Source of the DNA: Rhodocyclales bacterium
GTDB lineage: Bacteria > Pseudomonadota > Gammaproteobacteria > Burkholderiales > Rhodocyclaceae
DNA: 64,000 nt
Assembly: GCA_016235165.1 (NCBI GenBank)
Contig: JACRLX010000044.1
Span: 23,480 to 87,479 of the forward strand
Reading direction: 5' to 3'
Positions 34,112 to 43,844 of the stretch are shown piece after piece. How positions within the stretch are numbered: position 1 is the stretch's first letter; each line of letters starts with the position of its first letter. Both the position numbers and the translations under genes were made by a program. The notes under the pieces are model-generated. The model made no database searches. It was not told where the DNA came from and saw only the letters and a program-made list of their open reading frames with translations.

Positions 34112-34408
34112 ATGAGCCACAAGCACCGCAACGTCCTGCAGGCTGTCTTTCAGGATCCGATCAGCGCCAACATCCACTGGCGCGAAGTCGAGTCGCTGCT
34201 GAATCACCTTGGCGCCGTGGTCGAACCCGGACACGGCGCGCGCTTCCGCGTCATCCTGAACCGCCACGAATTCACGGTGCACCATCCGCACCACGGCAAC
34301 GAGATGGGCCGCAGCGACATCCGCTACCTGCGCGAGCACCTGGCCGCCGCCGGCGTCAGCCTGTCGGCCTACGATGCGCGCGAGAAGCCGGCCGGCGGCG
34401 CACCCTAG
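34112..34408 (+). CDS. HicA-like mRNA interferase-fold protein without HicB
   Basis: This 98-residue protein resembles the HicA toxin fold: NIHWREVESLLNHLGAVVEPG, the conserved G/H region GARFRVILNRHEFTVHHPHH, and a helical end RYLREHLAAAG. No HicB antitoxin gene follows or precedes; the convergent kinase gene overlaps its end by four bases. The protein may be a stand-alone RNA-binding protein or a domesticated toxin. The catalytic histidine of HicA (in a G-S-H motif) is not obvious. Confidence 0.68.
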   Translation: MSHKHRNVLQAVFQDPISANIHWREVESLLNHLGAVVEPGHGARFRVILNRHEFTVHHPHHGNEMGRSDIRYLREHLAAAGVSLSAYDAREKPAGGAP

Positions 34409-36279
34409 CGTCCGCGGTCGGCGCCGTCCTGGCCCTGCGCATCGGCTTCGGGCGGCTCGATCGGCAGCGAAATGCGAAAGCGGGTACCGACGCCGAGTTC
34501 GCTGTTCACCTCGATCTTGCCGCCGTGCTTCTGGATGATGCCGTAGGACAGCGACAGCCCCAGCCCCGTTCCCTTGCCGATGGGTTTGGTGGTGAAGAAG
34601 GGATCGAAAATGCGTTGCAGGTTTTCCTCGGGAATGCCCGCGCCGGTGTCGGCGATTTCCACCCAGACGCCGTCCGCCTGCGTCCCGCAGCGCAGGGTGA
34701 TGGTGCCGTGCTTTCCCTCCGGCGTCGCCTGCGCCGCATTCACCAGCAGGTTCATGAACACCTGGTTGAGCTGCGAGGGCAGGCAGCGGATATTCGGCAG
34801 TTCGCCGTAGTCCTTGACCACGTCGGCGCGATACTTGATTTCGTTGTTGACTACGTTCAGCGTCGAATTCAGGCCTGTCCTCAGGTCCGCCCATTCCCAT
34901 TCGTTCCGTGTGTCGACCCGCGAAAAATCCTTGAGGTCGGCGACGATCTTCTTGACCCGGACGATCCCGTCGCGCGATTCCTTGAGCAGTTCCGGAATGT
35001 CATCCTTCAGGTAGTCCAGTTCGGCGTCCTGCTTCAGCTGCTTCAGCCGTGCGATCAGGGCGGCTCCGTCCGGATGGCCCCGGAAGGCCTCGCCTAGCAG
35101 GACTTCGCCTTCGAGGTAGCCCTCCAGCAGCTTCAGGATGTGCTCGAAGTAGCGTTCCAGCGAGCCCAGGTTGGATTGCACGAAGCCTATCGGGTTGTTG
35201 ATTTCGTGTGCCACCCCTGCGGCGAGCTGGCCGATCGACGCCAGCTTTTCCGACTGCACCAATTGCTGCTGGGCCTGCTTGAGGTCGGCATGCAGGGCCG
35301 AAAGCTCGGCGAGCTGACGCGTCAGTTCGGCCTCTGCCTCTTCGCGGCGGGCGACGTCCGCCTCGAGCTCGCGCGTGGCCTCGCGCAACTGCTCGCCGCG
35401 CATGGCCGCGAGCTGCTCCAGTTCGCGTTTGGACTTGATCAGCTCGGATTCGGCAAAGCGCTGTTCCGTGAAGTCCTGCAGCGTTTCCACGGCCCCGGTG
35501 ACGCGGCCTTCGGGGTCGGTGAGCGGCGCGGCGACGAAATACAGCCAGCAGCCCTGTTCGCCGAAATGGGGAAAGAAATCCTCCGCCTCGTAGGCGCCCG
35601 CGACGAGCTGCGAGCGCGTCAGGCGCTTGTCGGCATACAGCGCGCTGATGCGCTTTTCCATGCCGCCGTCGACGATCAGGTCGGCCATGGTCGGGCGCTC
35701 GCGGTCGTAGAAGATGCGCTGCTGGCTGCGGGTGCCCAGGACATCGGCGGCCTTGATGCCGAGGATCTGTTCGCAGGCCTTGTTCCAGTGCGTGATCAGA
35801 TGGTCCTTGTCGATGACGAAGGTGGGCACCGGATTGCCGTCGATGATCTGCGCCAGCACCTGCTTGGCTCGATTCTGCAGGGTCTCGGCGCGCCGGCGTT
35901 CGGTGGTGTCGAGATAGCTGCCCAAGGCGATGTCGCGTCCCTCGACATGCATCAAGGTCGCCACGATCTCGGCCCAGCGCTCCTCGCCGTGCGCGGTGAG
36001 CAGCGCTACTTCGTAACGCGCCGGCACGGCCATCCCCTGCATTCGCGCCTGGCCGCGCGCCTTGACCGCGTCGCGCAGGCGCGGCTGGAACAGCTCCCAG
36101 AATTTCATCGCCAGCAGCGCTTCGCGGCTGTAGCCGGTCAGTTCGCACATCGCCTGATTGACTAGGACCAGTTCCGCGCCGGCGTGGGCGGCAATGGCGC
36201 TGGGCATGGCCTCGACCAGCGCCGTCAATTGGGCCATGGAGAATGTCGTGGCCGGGTCTGCCGTGGTTTGATCGTTCAT
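34405..36279 (-). CDS. PAS-PAS sensor histidine kinase
   Basis: This 624-residue soluble kinase has two PAS domains (about residues 20-130 and 145-275). A long coiled coil (about 280-350) precedes the H-box QLAAGVAHEINNPIG. The ATPase part has NQVFMNLLVNAAQATPEG and GTGLGLSLSYGIIQKHGG. It has no receiver or membrane segment. It is the last gene of the minus-strand signalling operon and closely resembles the kinase core of 40089-41408. The ATG at 36279 follows the HDOD gene by two bases. Confidence 0.92.
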   Translation of the reverse strand: MNDQTTADPATTFSMAQLTALVEAMPSAIAAHAGAELVLVNQAMCELTGYSREALLAMKFWELFQPRLRDAVKARGQARMQGMAVPARYEVALLTAHGEERWAEIVATLMHVEGRDIALGSYLDTTERRRAETLQNRAKQVLAQIIDGNPVPTFVIDKDHLITHWNKACEQILGIKAADVLGTRSQQRIFYDRERPTMADLIVDGGMEKRISALYADKRLTRSQLVAGAYEAEDFFPHFGEQGCWLYFVAAPLTDPEGRVTGAVETLQDFTEQRFAESELIKSKRELEQLAAMRGEQLREATRELEADVARREEAEAELTRQLAELSALHADLKQAQQQLVQSEKLASIGQLAAGVAHEINNPIGFVQSNLGSLERYFEHILKLLEGYLEGEVLLGEAFRGHPDGAALIARLKQLKQDAELDYLKDDIPELLKESRDGIVRVKKIVADLKDFSRVDTRNEWEWADLRTGLNSTLNVVNNEIKYRADVVKDYGELPNIRCLPSQLNQVFMNLLVNAAQATPEGKHGTITLRCGTQADGVWVEIADTGAGIPEENLQRIFDPFFTTKPIGKGTGLGLSLSYGIIQKHGGKIEVNSELGVGTRFRISLPIEPPEADAQGQDGADRGR

Positions 36280-36281
36280 GG

Positions 36282-37130
36282 TCACCCCAGTATGTTGGTC
36301 ATGCCATCGAATTGCCGCTCGGTCCTTTTCAGTACCGCGGCCAGCGCTTCCCGGTCCAGCCCGACCCGGCGCCAGGCCGCATCCTGCGGTGTCGGCACCA
36401 TGGCCAGCGGACCCCCCGTCAGATCCAGGGCATGCGCAATGACATCGGCAAGATGTACGATGTCCGCCATGTCGGCGGCCGTGCCGGGCGCCACCGGATT
36501 CACGCAATGATGGCGTGCCACCGCGTCGGCGATGGAGTCCGGGATGCGCCAGTGGCGGCACAACTCGCTGCCGATCTGCGCGTGGTCGAAGCCGAGCACG
36601 GCCTGCTCGGCTTCGACCAGCAGGCAGTCGTCCGCATCGCGCCGCCGCGTGATCTCGGCGACGATGTCGGGGTGGGTGGCGACCAGCACCAGGCGTCCGA
36701 TGTCGTGCAGCAGGCCGGCCAGGAACAGGGCTTCCCCACGCATGCCGGCATGCGCGGCGAGCGCCTGGGCGCCGCAGGCCACCGCCAGGCAATGGCGCCA
36801 GAAGTTGCCCGCCTCGATGCCGGCGCCGGCGCTGGCGGGCCAGGCGGTGGCCAGTCCGGCAGTGGCCACCAGCGAACGGACGTTGATGAAACCAAGTACC
36901 GTGATGGCTTCGGCGATCGAGTCGATCCTGCCCTGCACGCCGTAGAAGGGCGAATTGGCGACCCGCAGCGTGCGCGCCGCAAGCGCCTGGTCGTTGCCTA
37001 TGCCATGCGCCAGGCGGTCGATGTCGACATCCTCGTCGTTCAGGGTTTGCAGCAGATCGACTACCACGGTCGGCAGCGAGGGCAGGGCGCGCAGACCGCC
37101 GACGATCCGGTCCAGGCTGGGCACGTTCAT
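36282..37130 (-). CDS. HDOD-domain signalling protein
   Basis: This 282-residue HDOD protein has the family pattern LPSLPTVVVDLLQTLNDEDVDIDRLA and VANSPFYGVQGRIDSIAEAI. AGLLHDIGRLVLVATHPD shows the residual HD motif. HDOD proteins usually lack phosphohydrolase activity and act as signalling scaffolds. It sits in the operon between the 109-residue protein and the PAS-PAS kinase, with an ATGA overlap upstream. Confidence 0.92.
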   Translation of the reverse strand: MNVPSLDRIVGGLRALPSLPTVVVDLLQTLNDEDVDIDRLAHGIGNDQALAARTLRVANSPFYGVQGRIDSIAEAITVLGFINVRSLVATAGLATAWPASAGAGIEAGNFWRHCLAVACGAQALAAHAGMRGEALFLAGLLHDIGRLVLVATHPDIVAEITRRRDADDCLLVEAEQAVLGFDHAQIGSELCRHWRIPDSIADAVARHHCVNPVAPGTAADMADIVHLADVIAHALDLTGGPLAMVPTPQDAAWRRVGLDREALAAVLKRTERQFDGMTNILG

Positions 37131-37456
37131 CGGATGTCCTCCAGTCTATGTGCCAGCACGGCCTCGAACAGCTGGCGCGCGGCGGCGTCGGGGTGTTCCA
37201 GGTCGCAGTGGCGGAACAGCTGCCGCAGGCGCAGCTCCAGGGCTTCGCGCGCCGCCTGCAGTTCGACCTCGTCGCACGGGCGCGCCACCGCCAGCGTGGC
37301 AATGCCGCGGGCGGCGAGCTTCTCCAGCGCGGCTTCGGTGAGCACGGTTCCCGCGGTCAGCAGCACCTGGCCGTCGCCGGCGCGGACATCCTCCGCCAGC
37401 CGTGTGCCGGGCACTACCCCGTCCAGGGCAAGGGAGATCGAAGCTTCGGTGTTCAT
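37127..37456 (-). CDS. Small protein resembling the N-terminal part of HD-GYP proteins
   Basis: This 109-residue protein matches the pattern found near HD-GYP proteins: VVPGTRLAEDVRAGDGQVLLTAGTVLTEAAL and a long helix at the C-terminus. It lacks any catalytic domain. It overlaps both flanking genes by four bases. It may be an interaction module for the HDOD protein downstream. Assignment is by pattern, and an independent function is unknown. Confidence 0.7.
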   Translation of the reverse strand: MNTEASISLALDGVVPGTRLAEDVRAGDGQVLLTAGTVLTEAALEKLAARGIATLAVARPCDEVELQAAREALELRLRQLFRHCDLEHPDAAARQLFEAVLAHRLEDIR

Positions 37457-38286
37457 GGCCCATCCTCCGGCATGAAGATCAGCAGAAAGCCGCGCTGCTG
37501 CATGATCGATTCGACCGCGTGGCAGCTCAGGCGAAACGCGCCTTCGTCCATTGCCAGCGTCGTCTCGCCCCGGCCGGCGGCGATCAGCTCGGCGACCACG
37601 GGCGGCAACGCGTCGGCCACGCCGACGCCGAGCAGCGCGCGCTGCGCCAACTGGCGGGCGGCAGTGGCGTTGGCAAATACCAGCAGGCCGTCGGTATCCA
37701 CGCCCAGGATAGGCAGCGGCACGCAATTTACGATCTCCTGCGTCGCGGCCAGTGCTGCCTCGCCCAGCGCCGCGCGCAGGCGCTGCGTGTCCAGCGCCTG
37801 CTGCAACTCGAGGTTTACGCGGACCAGTTCGGCATTGGCGGTCTTCAACTGCTGGCCCAGGCGGCGGTTCTCGTCGCGCAGCGCCTTGCCGCGGAAGGCG
37901 TCCGCGATCTCGGCCTTGAGCGCCTCGTCCTCCCAGGGTTTGGAGAGGAACTTGTAGATCGCGCCTTCATTGATGGCATCGGTGATGCTTTGCAGGTCGG
38001 CATAGCCCGAAAGCACGATGCGCACCGTGTCCGGATAGAGGTCCTTGGCCTGGCGCAGGAACTCGACGCCGCTCATGTTCGGCATGCGCTGGTCGGAGAC
38101 GATGACATCCACCCGGCGTCGCGCCAGTTCGTCGAGGCCGGCCTCGCCGCCGACGGCGGTGAGCACCTGGTAGGGTTCGCGGCGCAGCAGGCGCTTGAGC
38201 GAGGAAAGAATGCTTTCCTCGTCGTCGACCAGGAGCAAGGTCGGCTTTTCGGCTGGCGTCGCAGTGGCGATGGGCGGGTCGATCAT
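37453..38286 (-). CDS. Response regulator with receiver, coiled coil and PAS-like domain
   Basis: This 277-residue protein has a receiver with acceptor D in VIVSDQRMPNMSGVEF, the LSGYADLQ switch and the SKPWEDE lysine. A coiled-coil segment (about residues 140-175) follows, then a PAS-like domain (NCVPLPILGVDTDGLLVFANATA). Receivers of this IVSDQRMP type are often linked with HD-GYP or EAL output. The gene is in the operon chain and the output is not enzymatic. Confidence 0.88.
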   Translation of the reverse strand: MIDPPIATATPAEKPTLLLVDDEESILSSLKRLLRREPYQVLTAVGGEAGLDELARRRVDVIVSDQRMPNMSGVEFLRQAKDLYPDTVRIVLSGYADLQSITDAINEGAIYKFLSKPWEDEALKAEIADAFRGKALRDENRRLGQQLKTANAELVRVNLELQQALDTQRLRAALGEAALAATQEIVNCVPLPILGVDTDGLLVFANATAARQLAQRALLGVGVADALPPVVAELIAAGRGETTLAMDEGAFRLSCHAVESIMQQRGFLLIFMPEDGP

Positions 38287-38298
38287 GGCATCCTCCGG

Positions 38299-40092
38299 TC
38301 AGGGCGTGAGCTCGCGGTCGCCGTGGCGCAGAACATGCTCGCGGAACCCCTCGCGGATCTGTTTGCGCAGGTCGTCGCCGTCCCACGGCTTGGTCAGGAA
38401 GCGCCAGATCGCGCCGTGGTTGACGGCGTCGGTGACGCTTTGCAGGTCGGCATAGCCGGACAGCACCATGCGTATGGTCTGGGGATGGATGCTCTTGACC
38501 CGGCTGAGGAATTCGGTCCCCGACATGCGCGGCATGCGCTGGTCCGAAATGATCACCTGGACTTCGTTGCTGGCAAGCATTTGCAGGCCCTCCATGGGGT
38601 CGGTGGTGGTCAGGATGCGGTAGCCCTCGCGGTGCAGCAGCCGTTTCAGCGAGTTCAGGATGGCGATTTCGTCGTCGACCAGCAGCAGGGTCTCGGCTAC
38701 CGCCCGGTCACCAAAGGCGACACGCCGTCCTTCCGCCAGCAGCGCCGCGAACTGCGCCGCCGGCAAGGGCCGGCTGAACAGGAAGCCCTGCATTTCGTCG
38801 CAGCCGAGCTTGCGCAGGAAGTGCATCTGGGCCTCGGTTTCGACGCCCTCGGCGATCACCGTCAGTTGCAGGCTGTGGGCCAGTCCGATGATGGCGCGGG
38901 CGACGGCGGCGCTGTTGGGGTCGCAGCACACCTCATTGACGAAGGAGCGGTCGATCTTCAGGTACTCGACGGGCAACTGCGTCAGGTAGGCGAGGCTGGA
39001 ATAGCCGGTCCCGAAATCATCGATCGCCAGCTTGGTGCCGGCTGCATGCAAGGTTTGCAGCAGGGCGATGGTCTGCGCCGGAGATTCCATCACCATGCTT
39101 TCGGTCAGTTCGAGTTCCAGCCAGCGACTGTCGAGACCGGCAGCCGCCAGGTGCCTTTGGCAGACCTCCGGCAGGGACCGCGTCGCCTCGTGCTGGCGCA
39201 GCTGCTGCTGCGAGACATTGACGCCCACGGTGACGATGCCGAGGCCGCCGTCGAGCCATTCGCGCTGCTGGCGGCAGGCCTCGGCCAGCGCCCATTCGCC
39301 GATCGCCACGATCAGGCCCGTCTCTTCGGCCAGCGCAATGAAATCCCCCGGTGCTACCAGCCTGTCGTCGCGTTGCCAGCGCAGCAAGGCCTCGGCGGCG
39401 ACCACCCGCCCGCTGCGCAGATCCACGCGCGGCTGGTAGTGCAGCACCAGTTCCCTGCGCTCCAGCGCGCGGCGCAGCGCGCCTTCCAGCTGCAGGCGGT
39501 CGACACCGCCCGGGTCCGCGGCCTCGACGTGGAAGGCGTAGCGGTTGCGGCCCGCCTGCCGCGCCTGGGTCAGCGCCTGCGCGGCCTTGTCCAGCAGGTC
39601 TTCGGCCGTTTCGCCGTGTTCGGTAGACAGGGCGATGCCGATAGAGCCGCTGGCGTGTATTTCGCGCCCCTGCACATCGATCGGCATGGCGATGGCATCG
39701 AGAATCTTGCGCGCCACGATGGCGATGTCCTGCCGCATCGCCACCTGTGGCATGACGATGATGAAGCCCTGGCCGCCGCGCCGGGCGACGGTGTCGGCGC
39801 GGCGCAGGCAGGCGCCCAGACGCCGGGAGGTCTCCTGCAGCAAGCGGTCGGCGGCGCGATGGCCCAGCGTCCGGTCGATGCGTTCGAAGTCGTCGAGTCC
39901 GAGCTCCAGCACCGCCACCGCCTTGCCCTCGCGGGTCGCCAGGGCCAGCGACTGGGCCAGGCGGTCGGCCAGCAGGCCCTCGCCGGGCAGGCCTGTCAGC
40001 TCGTCGCGGTAGGCAAGGACAGCGAGCTTGCCATCCTTGCGTCCCTTGACGCCGGTGCGGTAACGGCAATGGCGGCTGGCGTCCATGCTCAT
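38299..40092 (-). CDS. GGDEF(degenerate)-EAL-receiver c-di-GMP phosphodiesterase
   Basis: This 597-residue protein has a GGDEF-like domain (about residues 30-195) whose signature is RRGGQGF instead of RxGGDEF. It is therefore probably not a cyclase but may bind GTP. A full EAL domain follows (about 205-455) with AEALLRW, ELTESMV, DDFGTGYSS, LKIDRSFV and AEGVETEAQ, which indicates active c-di-GMP hydrolysis. The C-terminal receiver (about 470-585) has VIISDQRMPRMSG. Receivers usually sit N-terminally, so this order is less common. The start at 40092 overlaps the upstream kinase stop. Confidence 0.9.
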   Translation of the reverse strand: MSMDASRHCRYRTGVKGRKDGKLAVLAYRDELTGLPGEGLLADRLAQSLALATREGKAVAVLELGLDDFERIDRTLGHRAADRLLQETSRRLGACLRRADTVARRGGQGFIIVMPQVAMRQDIAIVARKILDAIAMPIDVQGREIHASGSIGIALSTEHGETAEDLLDKAAQALTQARQAGRNRYAFHVEAADPGGVDRLQLEGALRRALERRELVLHYQPRVDLRSGRVVAAEALLRWQRDDRLVAPGDFIALAEETGLIVAIGEWALAEACRQQREWLDGGLGIVTVGVNVSQQQLRQHEATRSLPEVCQRHLAAAGLDSRWLELELTESMVMESPAQTIALLQTLHAAGTKLAIDDFGTGYSSLAYLTQLPVEYLKIDRSFVNEVCCDPNSAAVARAIIGLAHSLQLTVIAEGVETEAQMHFLRKLGCDEMQGFLFSRPLPAAQFAALLAEGRRVAFGDRAVAETLLLVDDEIAILNSLKRLLHREGYRILTTTDPMEGLQMLASNEVQVIISDQRMPRMSGTEFLSRVKSIHPQTIRMVLSGYADLQSVTDAVNHGAIWRFLTKPWDGDDLRKQIREGFREHVLRHGDRELTP

Positions 40093-41408
40093 CCCGGCGT
40101 CGCGGCGGAGGACTCGTCGCCCTGCGCCGGCGTTATCGGCAGCGTGATGGTGAAGCTGGTGCCCTTGCCGACCTCGCTCGCGACGTCGATCTTGCCGCCG
40201 TGGCGCGCGACGATGTTCCAGGACAGCGAGAGCCCCAGGCCGGTGCCCTTGCCGACCGGCTTGGTGGTGAAGAAGGGATCGAAGACCCTGGCCAGCACTG
40301 CCGGCTCCATGCCCGATCCGGTGTCGCTGATCGAGACGCGCACCGCGCTGTCGCCGATGCTTTCGGTGGCGATCGTGATCTCGCCCTTGCCGACGATGGC
40401 GTGGCCGGCGTTCACCAGCAGATTCATGAACACCTGGTTGAGCTGGGAAGGCAGGCAGAGGACCTTCGGCAGACTGCCATATCGCTTGTGCACCGTGCAG
40501 TGGTACTTGAGTTCGTTCCACACCATGTTGAGCGTCGAATCGAGTCCCGCGTGCAGGTCAGCCCATTCCCACACGGTTTCACTGACATGGGAAAAGCCCT
40601 TGAGGTCCTGGACGATCTTGCGCACCCGGGCGAGCCCGTCCTTCGATTCGCTCAGCAAGCCGGCGGTATCCTCCTTGAGGTAATCGTAGTCGAGCGACTT
40701 GCGCAATTCACGCGCTGCCTCGAAGGCGGCATCCCGGTCCGCTGCGGTTTCCGCCGCCTCGTAGGCGGCAACGATCGCAAAGATGTCATCGAGATAGCCG
40801 GCGAGGGTGCCCAGATTCGAGCTGACGAATCCGATCGGGTTGTTGATCTCGTGCGCCACGCCGGCCGCGAGCTGGCCGATGGAGGCCATCTTCTCCGACT
40901 GCATCAGCTGCAGCTGGGCCTGTTCCAGCGCATGGGTGCCTTCTTCCACCTGGTGGGCCAGTTGCCGATTGAATTTCTTCAGCATGTCGCGCGCCTGCCT
41001 GGCCTCCAGATGGGCTCGCACGCGGGCGATCAGGATGGCCGGGTTGATCGGCTTGCTGATGTAGTCGACGGCCCCGCTTTCGAGTCCGCGCTGTTCGTCT
41101 CTGGCGGAGTCCATGGCGGTGACGAAGATCACCGGGATGTCGCGGCTGGCATCGCTCTGCTTCAGCTGGGCGAGGACCGCGTAGCCGTCCATCTCCGGCA
41201 TCATCACGTCGAGCAGGATCAGGTCGGGGCGCGGCTCGGTGCCGACGGCGCGCAGCGCGTCGGCGCCGGAGCGGGCGACGCGGACGCGAAAGTGCTCTTG
41301 CAGCACGGCATTGAGTACCCCGAGGTTGGTCGGCTCGTCGTCGACCACGAGTATCGTCGTTGCCTCGCGGTCCGGCGAGGCTGCGTCGCGTGGGCTTGTC
41401 TCATCCAT
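40089..41408 (-). CDS. Receiver-histidine kinase fusion
   Basis: This 439-residue protein has an N-terminal receiver (D in LILLDVMMPEMDG, KPIN lysine) and a coiled-coil linker. The kinase core has its H-box in QLAAGVAHEINNPIGFVSSN and an ATPase domain with GTGLGLSLSWNIVARHGG. It is soluble. Receiver-first kinases can act as relays from another kinase; the adjacent CHASE-like kinase is the likely partner. Its end overlaps the EAL protein start by four bases. Confidence 0.92.
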   Translation of the reverse strand: MDETSPRDAASPDREATTILVVDDEPTNLGVLNAVLQEHFRVRVARSGADALRAVGTEPRPDLILLDVMMPEMDGYAVLAQLKQSDASRDIPVIFVTAMDSARDEQRGLESGAVDYISKPINPAILIARVRAHLEARQARDMLKKFNRQLAHQVEEGTHALEQAQLQLMQSEKMASIGQLAAGVAHEINNPIGFVSSNLGTLAGYLDDIFAIVAAYEAAETAADRDAAFEAARELRKSLDYDYLKEDTAGLLSESKDGLARVRKIVQDLKGFSHVSETVWEWADLHAGLDSTLNMVWNELKYHCTVHKRYGSLPKVLCLPSQLNQVFMNLLVNAGHAIVGKGEITIATESIGDSAVRVSISDTGSGMEPAVLARVFDPFFTTKPVGKGTGLGLSLSWNIVARHGGKIDVASEVGKGTSFTITLPITPAQGDESSAATPG

Positions 41409-41420
41409 GTCGGTTCCCCG

Positions 41421-43844
41421 TCATGCGCCCGGCACCCGCCGGATCAGTTCGCGTACCGTGATCAGCGCGGCCGGATAATCGAAAGCCGCCAGCTGCTGCC
41501 CCAGGGGCACCGCCGGTTCCGCCAGGGTCGCCTGCAGCAGCGGCCGGCTGGCCTCGAACAGGCTGCTTGCCGCGGTATCGTCGCTGGCCAGCAGGATTTC
41601 GAGCTCGCCGAGCAGGTGGCGCACGCGCTGCGGATCGGGCGCCGGCGCTTCGTCGCCTGCGCCATTGTGCGCCGTTTCGCCGACGGCCGCCATCGCGCGC
41701 GGCGGGTTGGGCATGATGCCAAGGCCGGCTTGCAGCCGCGCCGTGAACCAGAAGCGGCTGCCGGCGCCCGGCGTGCTCTCGGCGCCGACTTCGCCGTCCA
41801 TGAGCAGCGCCAGGCGGCGCGTCAGGGCCAGGCCCAGGCCGTTGCCGCCGTGCCTGCGCGTGGACGATGCGTCGGCCTGGGCAAAGGACTGGAACAGCCG
41901 ATCCATCTGTTCCGGCGCGATGCCCGGACCGGTGTCGATGACCTCGAAACGCAGCCACAATGCCGCCGCAGTGTCCGGCGGCGCGGGATCGCCGGCGGCG
42001 CATAGCCGTGCGCTCAGGCGGATCGAGCCATGCTCGGTGAACTTGACGGCATTGGCGGCGAGGTGCTGCAGGGCCTGGCGCAGCCGCAGCGGATCGCCAT
42101 GCAGCCATGGCGGCACGCCCTCGCAATCGACCGCGAGGCCTAGGCCCTTCTCGCGTGCCGCGGGCGCGATCGACGCCGCCACCTGGTCGAGGATCTCGGC
42201 GAGGGTGAAGTCGGTCGGCGCCAGTTGCAGCGCGCCGGCCTCGATGGCCGACAGGTCGAGCAGGTCGTTGATGATCCCCAGCAGGCGCTGACCGGCGGCA
42301 TCGATCTGGTCCAGCCAGGCGGTCCGCTGACTTGCCGTCGCGTCCTGCCGCAGGAGCTGGCCGAGGCCGATCATGGAGTTCATCGGGGTACGTATTTCAT
42401 GGCTCATGTTGGCCAGGAAGGCGCTCTTGGCGACGTTGGCGGCCTCGGCCTGCAGGCGCGCACGGTTAAGCTCCGCGGTGCGCGTGGCGATCATTTCCTC
42501 GAGGTGGTTGCGATGGCGATCGAGTTCGGCGTCGGCCTGTCTCTGGCGGGTGATGTCGCGCGCCAGGAAGATCAGGCGCGGCTCTTCGTCGCCGAGCGTG
42601 CGCGTGCGGGCGATCGAGGCTTCATACCAGCGTTGTCCCTGCGGCAGGGAGACGCGGTAGCGGATGGCCGAGGCATGGCCGTGCCGCAGTGCCTCCGCGA
42701 TGCCGTTGGTGACGGTGGGGCAGTCCTCGGCGTCGATGACGTCGGCTACCCCGCAGCCGACGAAATGATCGGCCGCCACCTGCATGCGGCTGGTGCGCGA
42801 GGAATGGAAGGCTATCACTCGTCCGTCAGCCGTCAGTTCGAACATCAGGTCGGGAATCGCCGCCAGGGTCGCCTGCAGGCGGTCCTGGGTCGAGCGGATG
42901 TCGGCGGTGCGCTCGCCGACCTCGAGTTCGAGCAGGCGTTCGTGCATGCGCGATTCGGCCATCAGCTTGGCCACGGTTGCCATCAGCAGGCTGAAGGACA
43001 AGGCCAGCGCGGCCTTCAGCGCGAGCCCGAACGGATCGTCCCAGCCCAGCACCGGCGCGACGCTCAGGGTCCAGTTGCCCAGGCCCAGGTCGACCGTCGC
43101 GTGCACCGGATCGACCGGCGCGGCCCCGCCGCCGTCGGCAATGATCTGCTTCTCGCCGGTCTCCGGGGCGATGCGCCAGAGTTCGAAGGCCAGCCCGTGG
43201 GCCTCCGGCAGACCGGCCAGGCCGGTGCCGACCAGGGCATCGGGAAAGCGCATCACGACCGCCACCAGGCCCCAGAAGACGCGACTGTCGCCGTCGTCGA
43301 GAAACACCGGCAGGCGCGCAATCGCGCCGTCGCCGCCCTGCACCAGGGGGTAGGGCCCGGCCAGCGTCAGCAGGCCGGTGTCGCGTGCCTGCAGGGCTTC
43401 CCGGTTGCGCGTCGGCACCTTGAACAGATTGATGCCAAGCGCCTTTTCGTTGCCCGGCAGGGGCGCGATCTGCTGGATCACGCCATCGGGCAGCAGTTGC
43501 AGCGAGCTGACGCCGGGATAGTAGGGCAGCAGTTCCTTGGTCAGCAACTGGAAATCGCGGATGCGGCCGTGGCCCTGGCGTATCTGGGCAGCCAGCGTAT
43601 AGGTCACGCTCATGCTGCGTTCGAGCTGCTGGCGCACCGCATTGGCGCTGCTGCTGGCCTGTACCGAGGCCTTTTCGCGAAGGATCTGGCGCCGGTTCTG
43701 CTCCAGCACGACCACCAGCGTCGCCGACAGCGCGCCGGCGAGGACGAACACGATCGCCGCCGCGAACCAGGACCTGGCGCCTTGCCGGCGGCCGGCGGCA
43801 GTTCCGGCGCCGGCGCCGGCCGGCAGCATCGCGGCGGCGATCAT
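41421..43844 (-). CDS. Membrane sensor kinase with CHASE-like domain and degenerate C-terminal tail
   Basis: This 807-residue kinase has two membrane helices (near residues 26-46 and 290-310) enclosing a CHASE-type sensor domain (SMSVTYTLAAQIRQG..LLPYYPGVSSLQLLPDG). A PAS domain, H-box [16 protein letters not shown] and ATPase (NGLGLALTRRLALL) follow. The C-terminal tail (DPQRVRHLLGELEILLASDD, then FEASRPLLQATL) resembles the end of the next kinase but lacks a receiver and the Hpt histidine. The start overlaps that gene's stop (ATGA). Confidence 0.9.
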   Translation of the reverse strand: MIAAAMLPAGAGAGTAAGRRQGARSWFAAAIVFVLAGALSATLVVVLEQNRRQILREKASVQASSSANAVRQQLERSMSVTYTLAAQIRQGHGRIRDFQLLTKELLPYYPGVSSLQLLPDGVIQQIAPLPGNEKALGINLFKVPTRNREALQARDTGLLTLAGPYPLVQGGDGAIARLPVFLDDGDSRVFWGLVAVVMRFPDALVGTGLAGLPEAHGLAFELWRIAPETGEKQIIADGGGAAPVDPVHATVDLGLGNWTLSVAPVLGWDDPFGLALKAALALSFSLLMATVAKLMAESRMHERLLELEVGERTADIRSTQDRLQATLAAIPDLMFELTADGRVIAFHSSRTSRMQVAADHFVGCGVADVIDAEDCPTVTNGIAEALRHGHASAIRYRVSLPQGQRWYEASIARTRTLGDEEPRLIFLARDITRQRQADAELDRHRNHLEEMIATRTAELNRARLQAEAANVAKSAFLANMSHEIRTPMNSMIGLGQLLRQDATASQRTAWLDQIDAAGQRLLGIINDLLDLSAIEAGALQLAPTDFTLAEILDQVAASIAPAAREKGLGLAVDCEGVPPWLHGDPLRLRQALQHLAANAVKFTEHGSIRLSARLCAAGDPAPPDTAAALWLRFEVIDTGPGIAPEQMDRLFQSFAQADASSTRRHGGNGLGLALTRRLALLMDGEVGAESTPGAGSRFWFTARLQAGLGIMPNPPRAMAAVGETAHNGAGDEAPAPDPQRVRHLLGELEILLASDDTAASSLFEASRPLLQATLAEPAVPLGQQLAAFDYPAALITVRELIRRVPGA

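Noticed and set aside
37402..40683. A 1093-residue plus-strand frame across the signalling operon
   Set aside because: Antisense shadow of the receiver, EAL and kinase genes, which have full domains on the minus strand.
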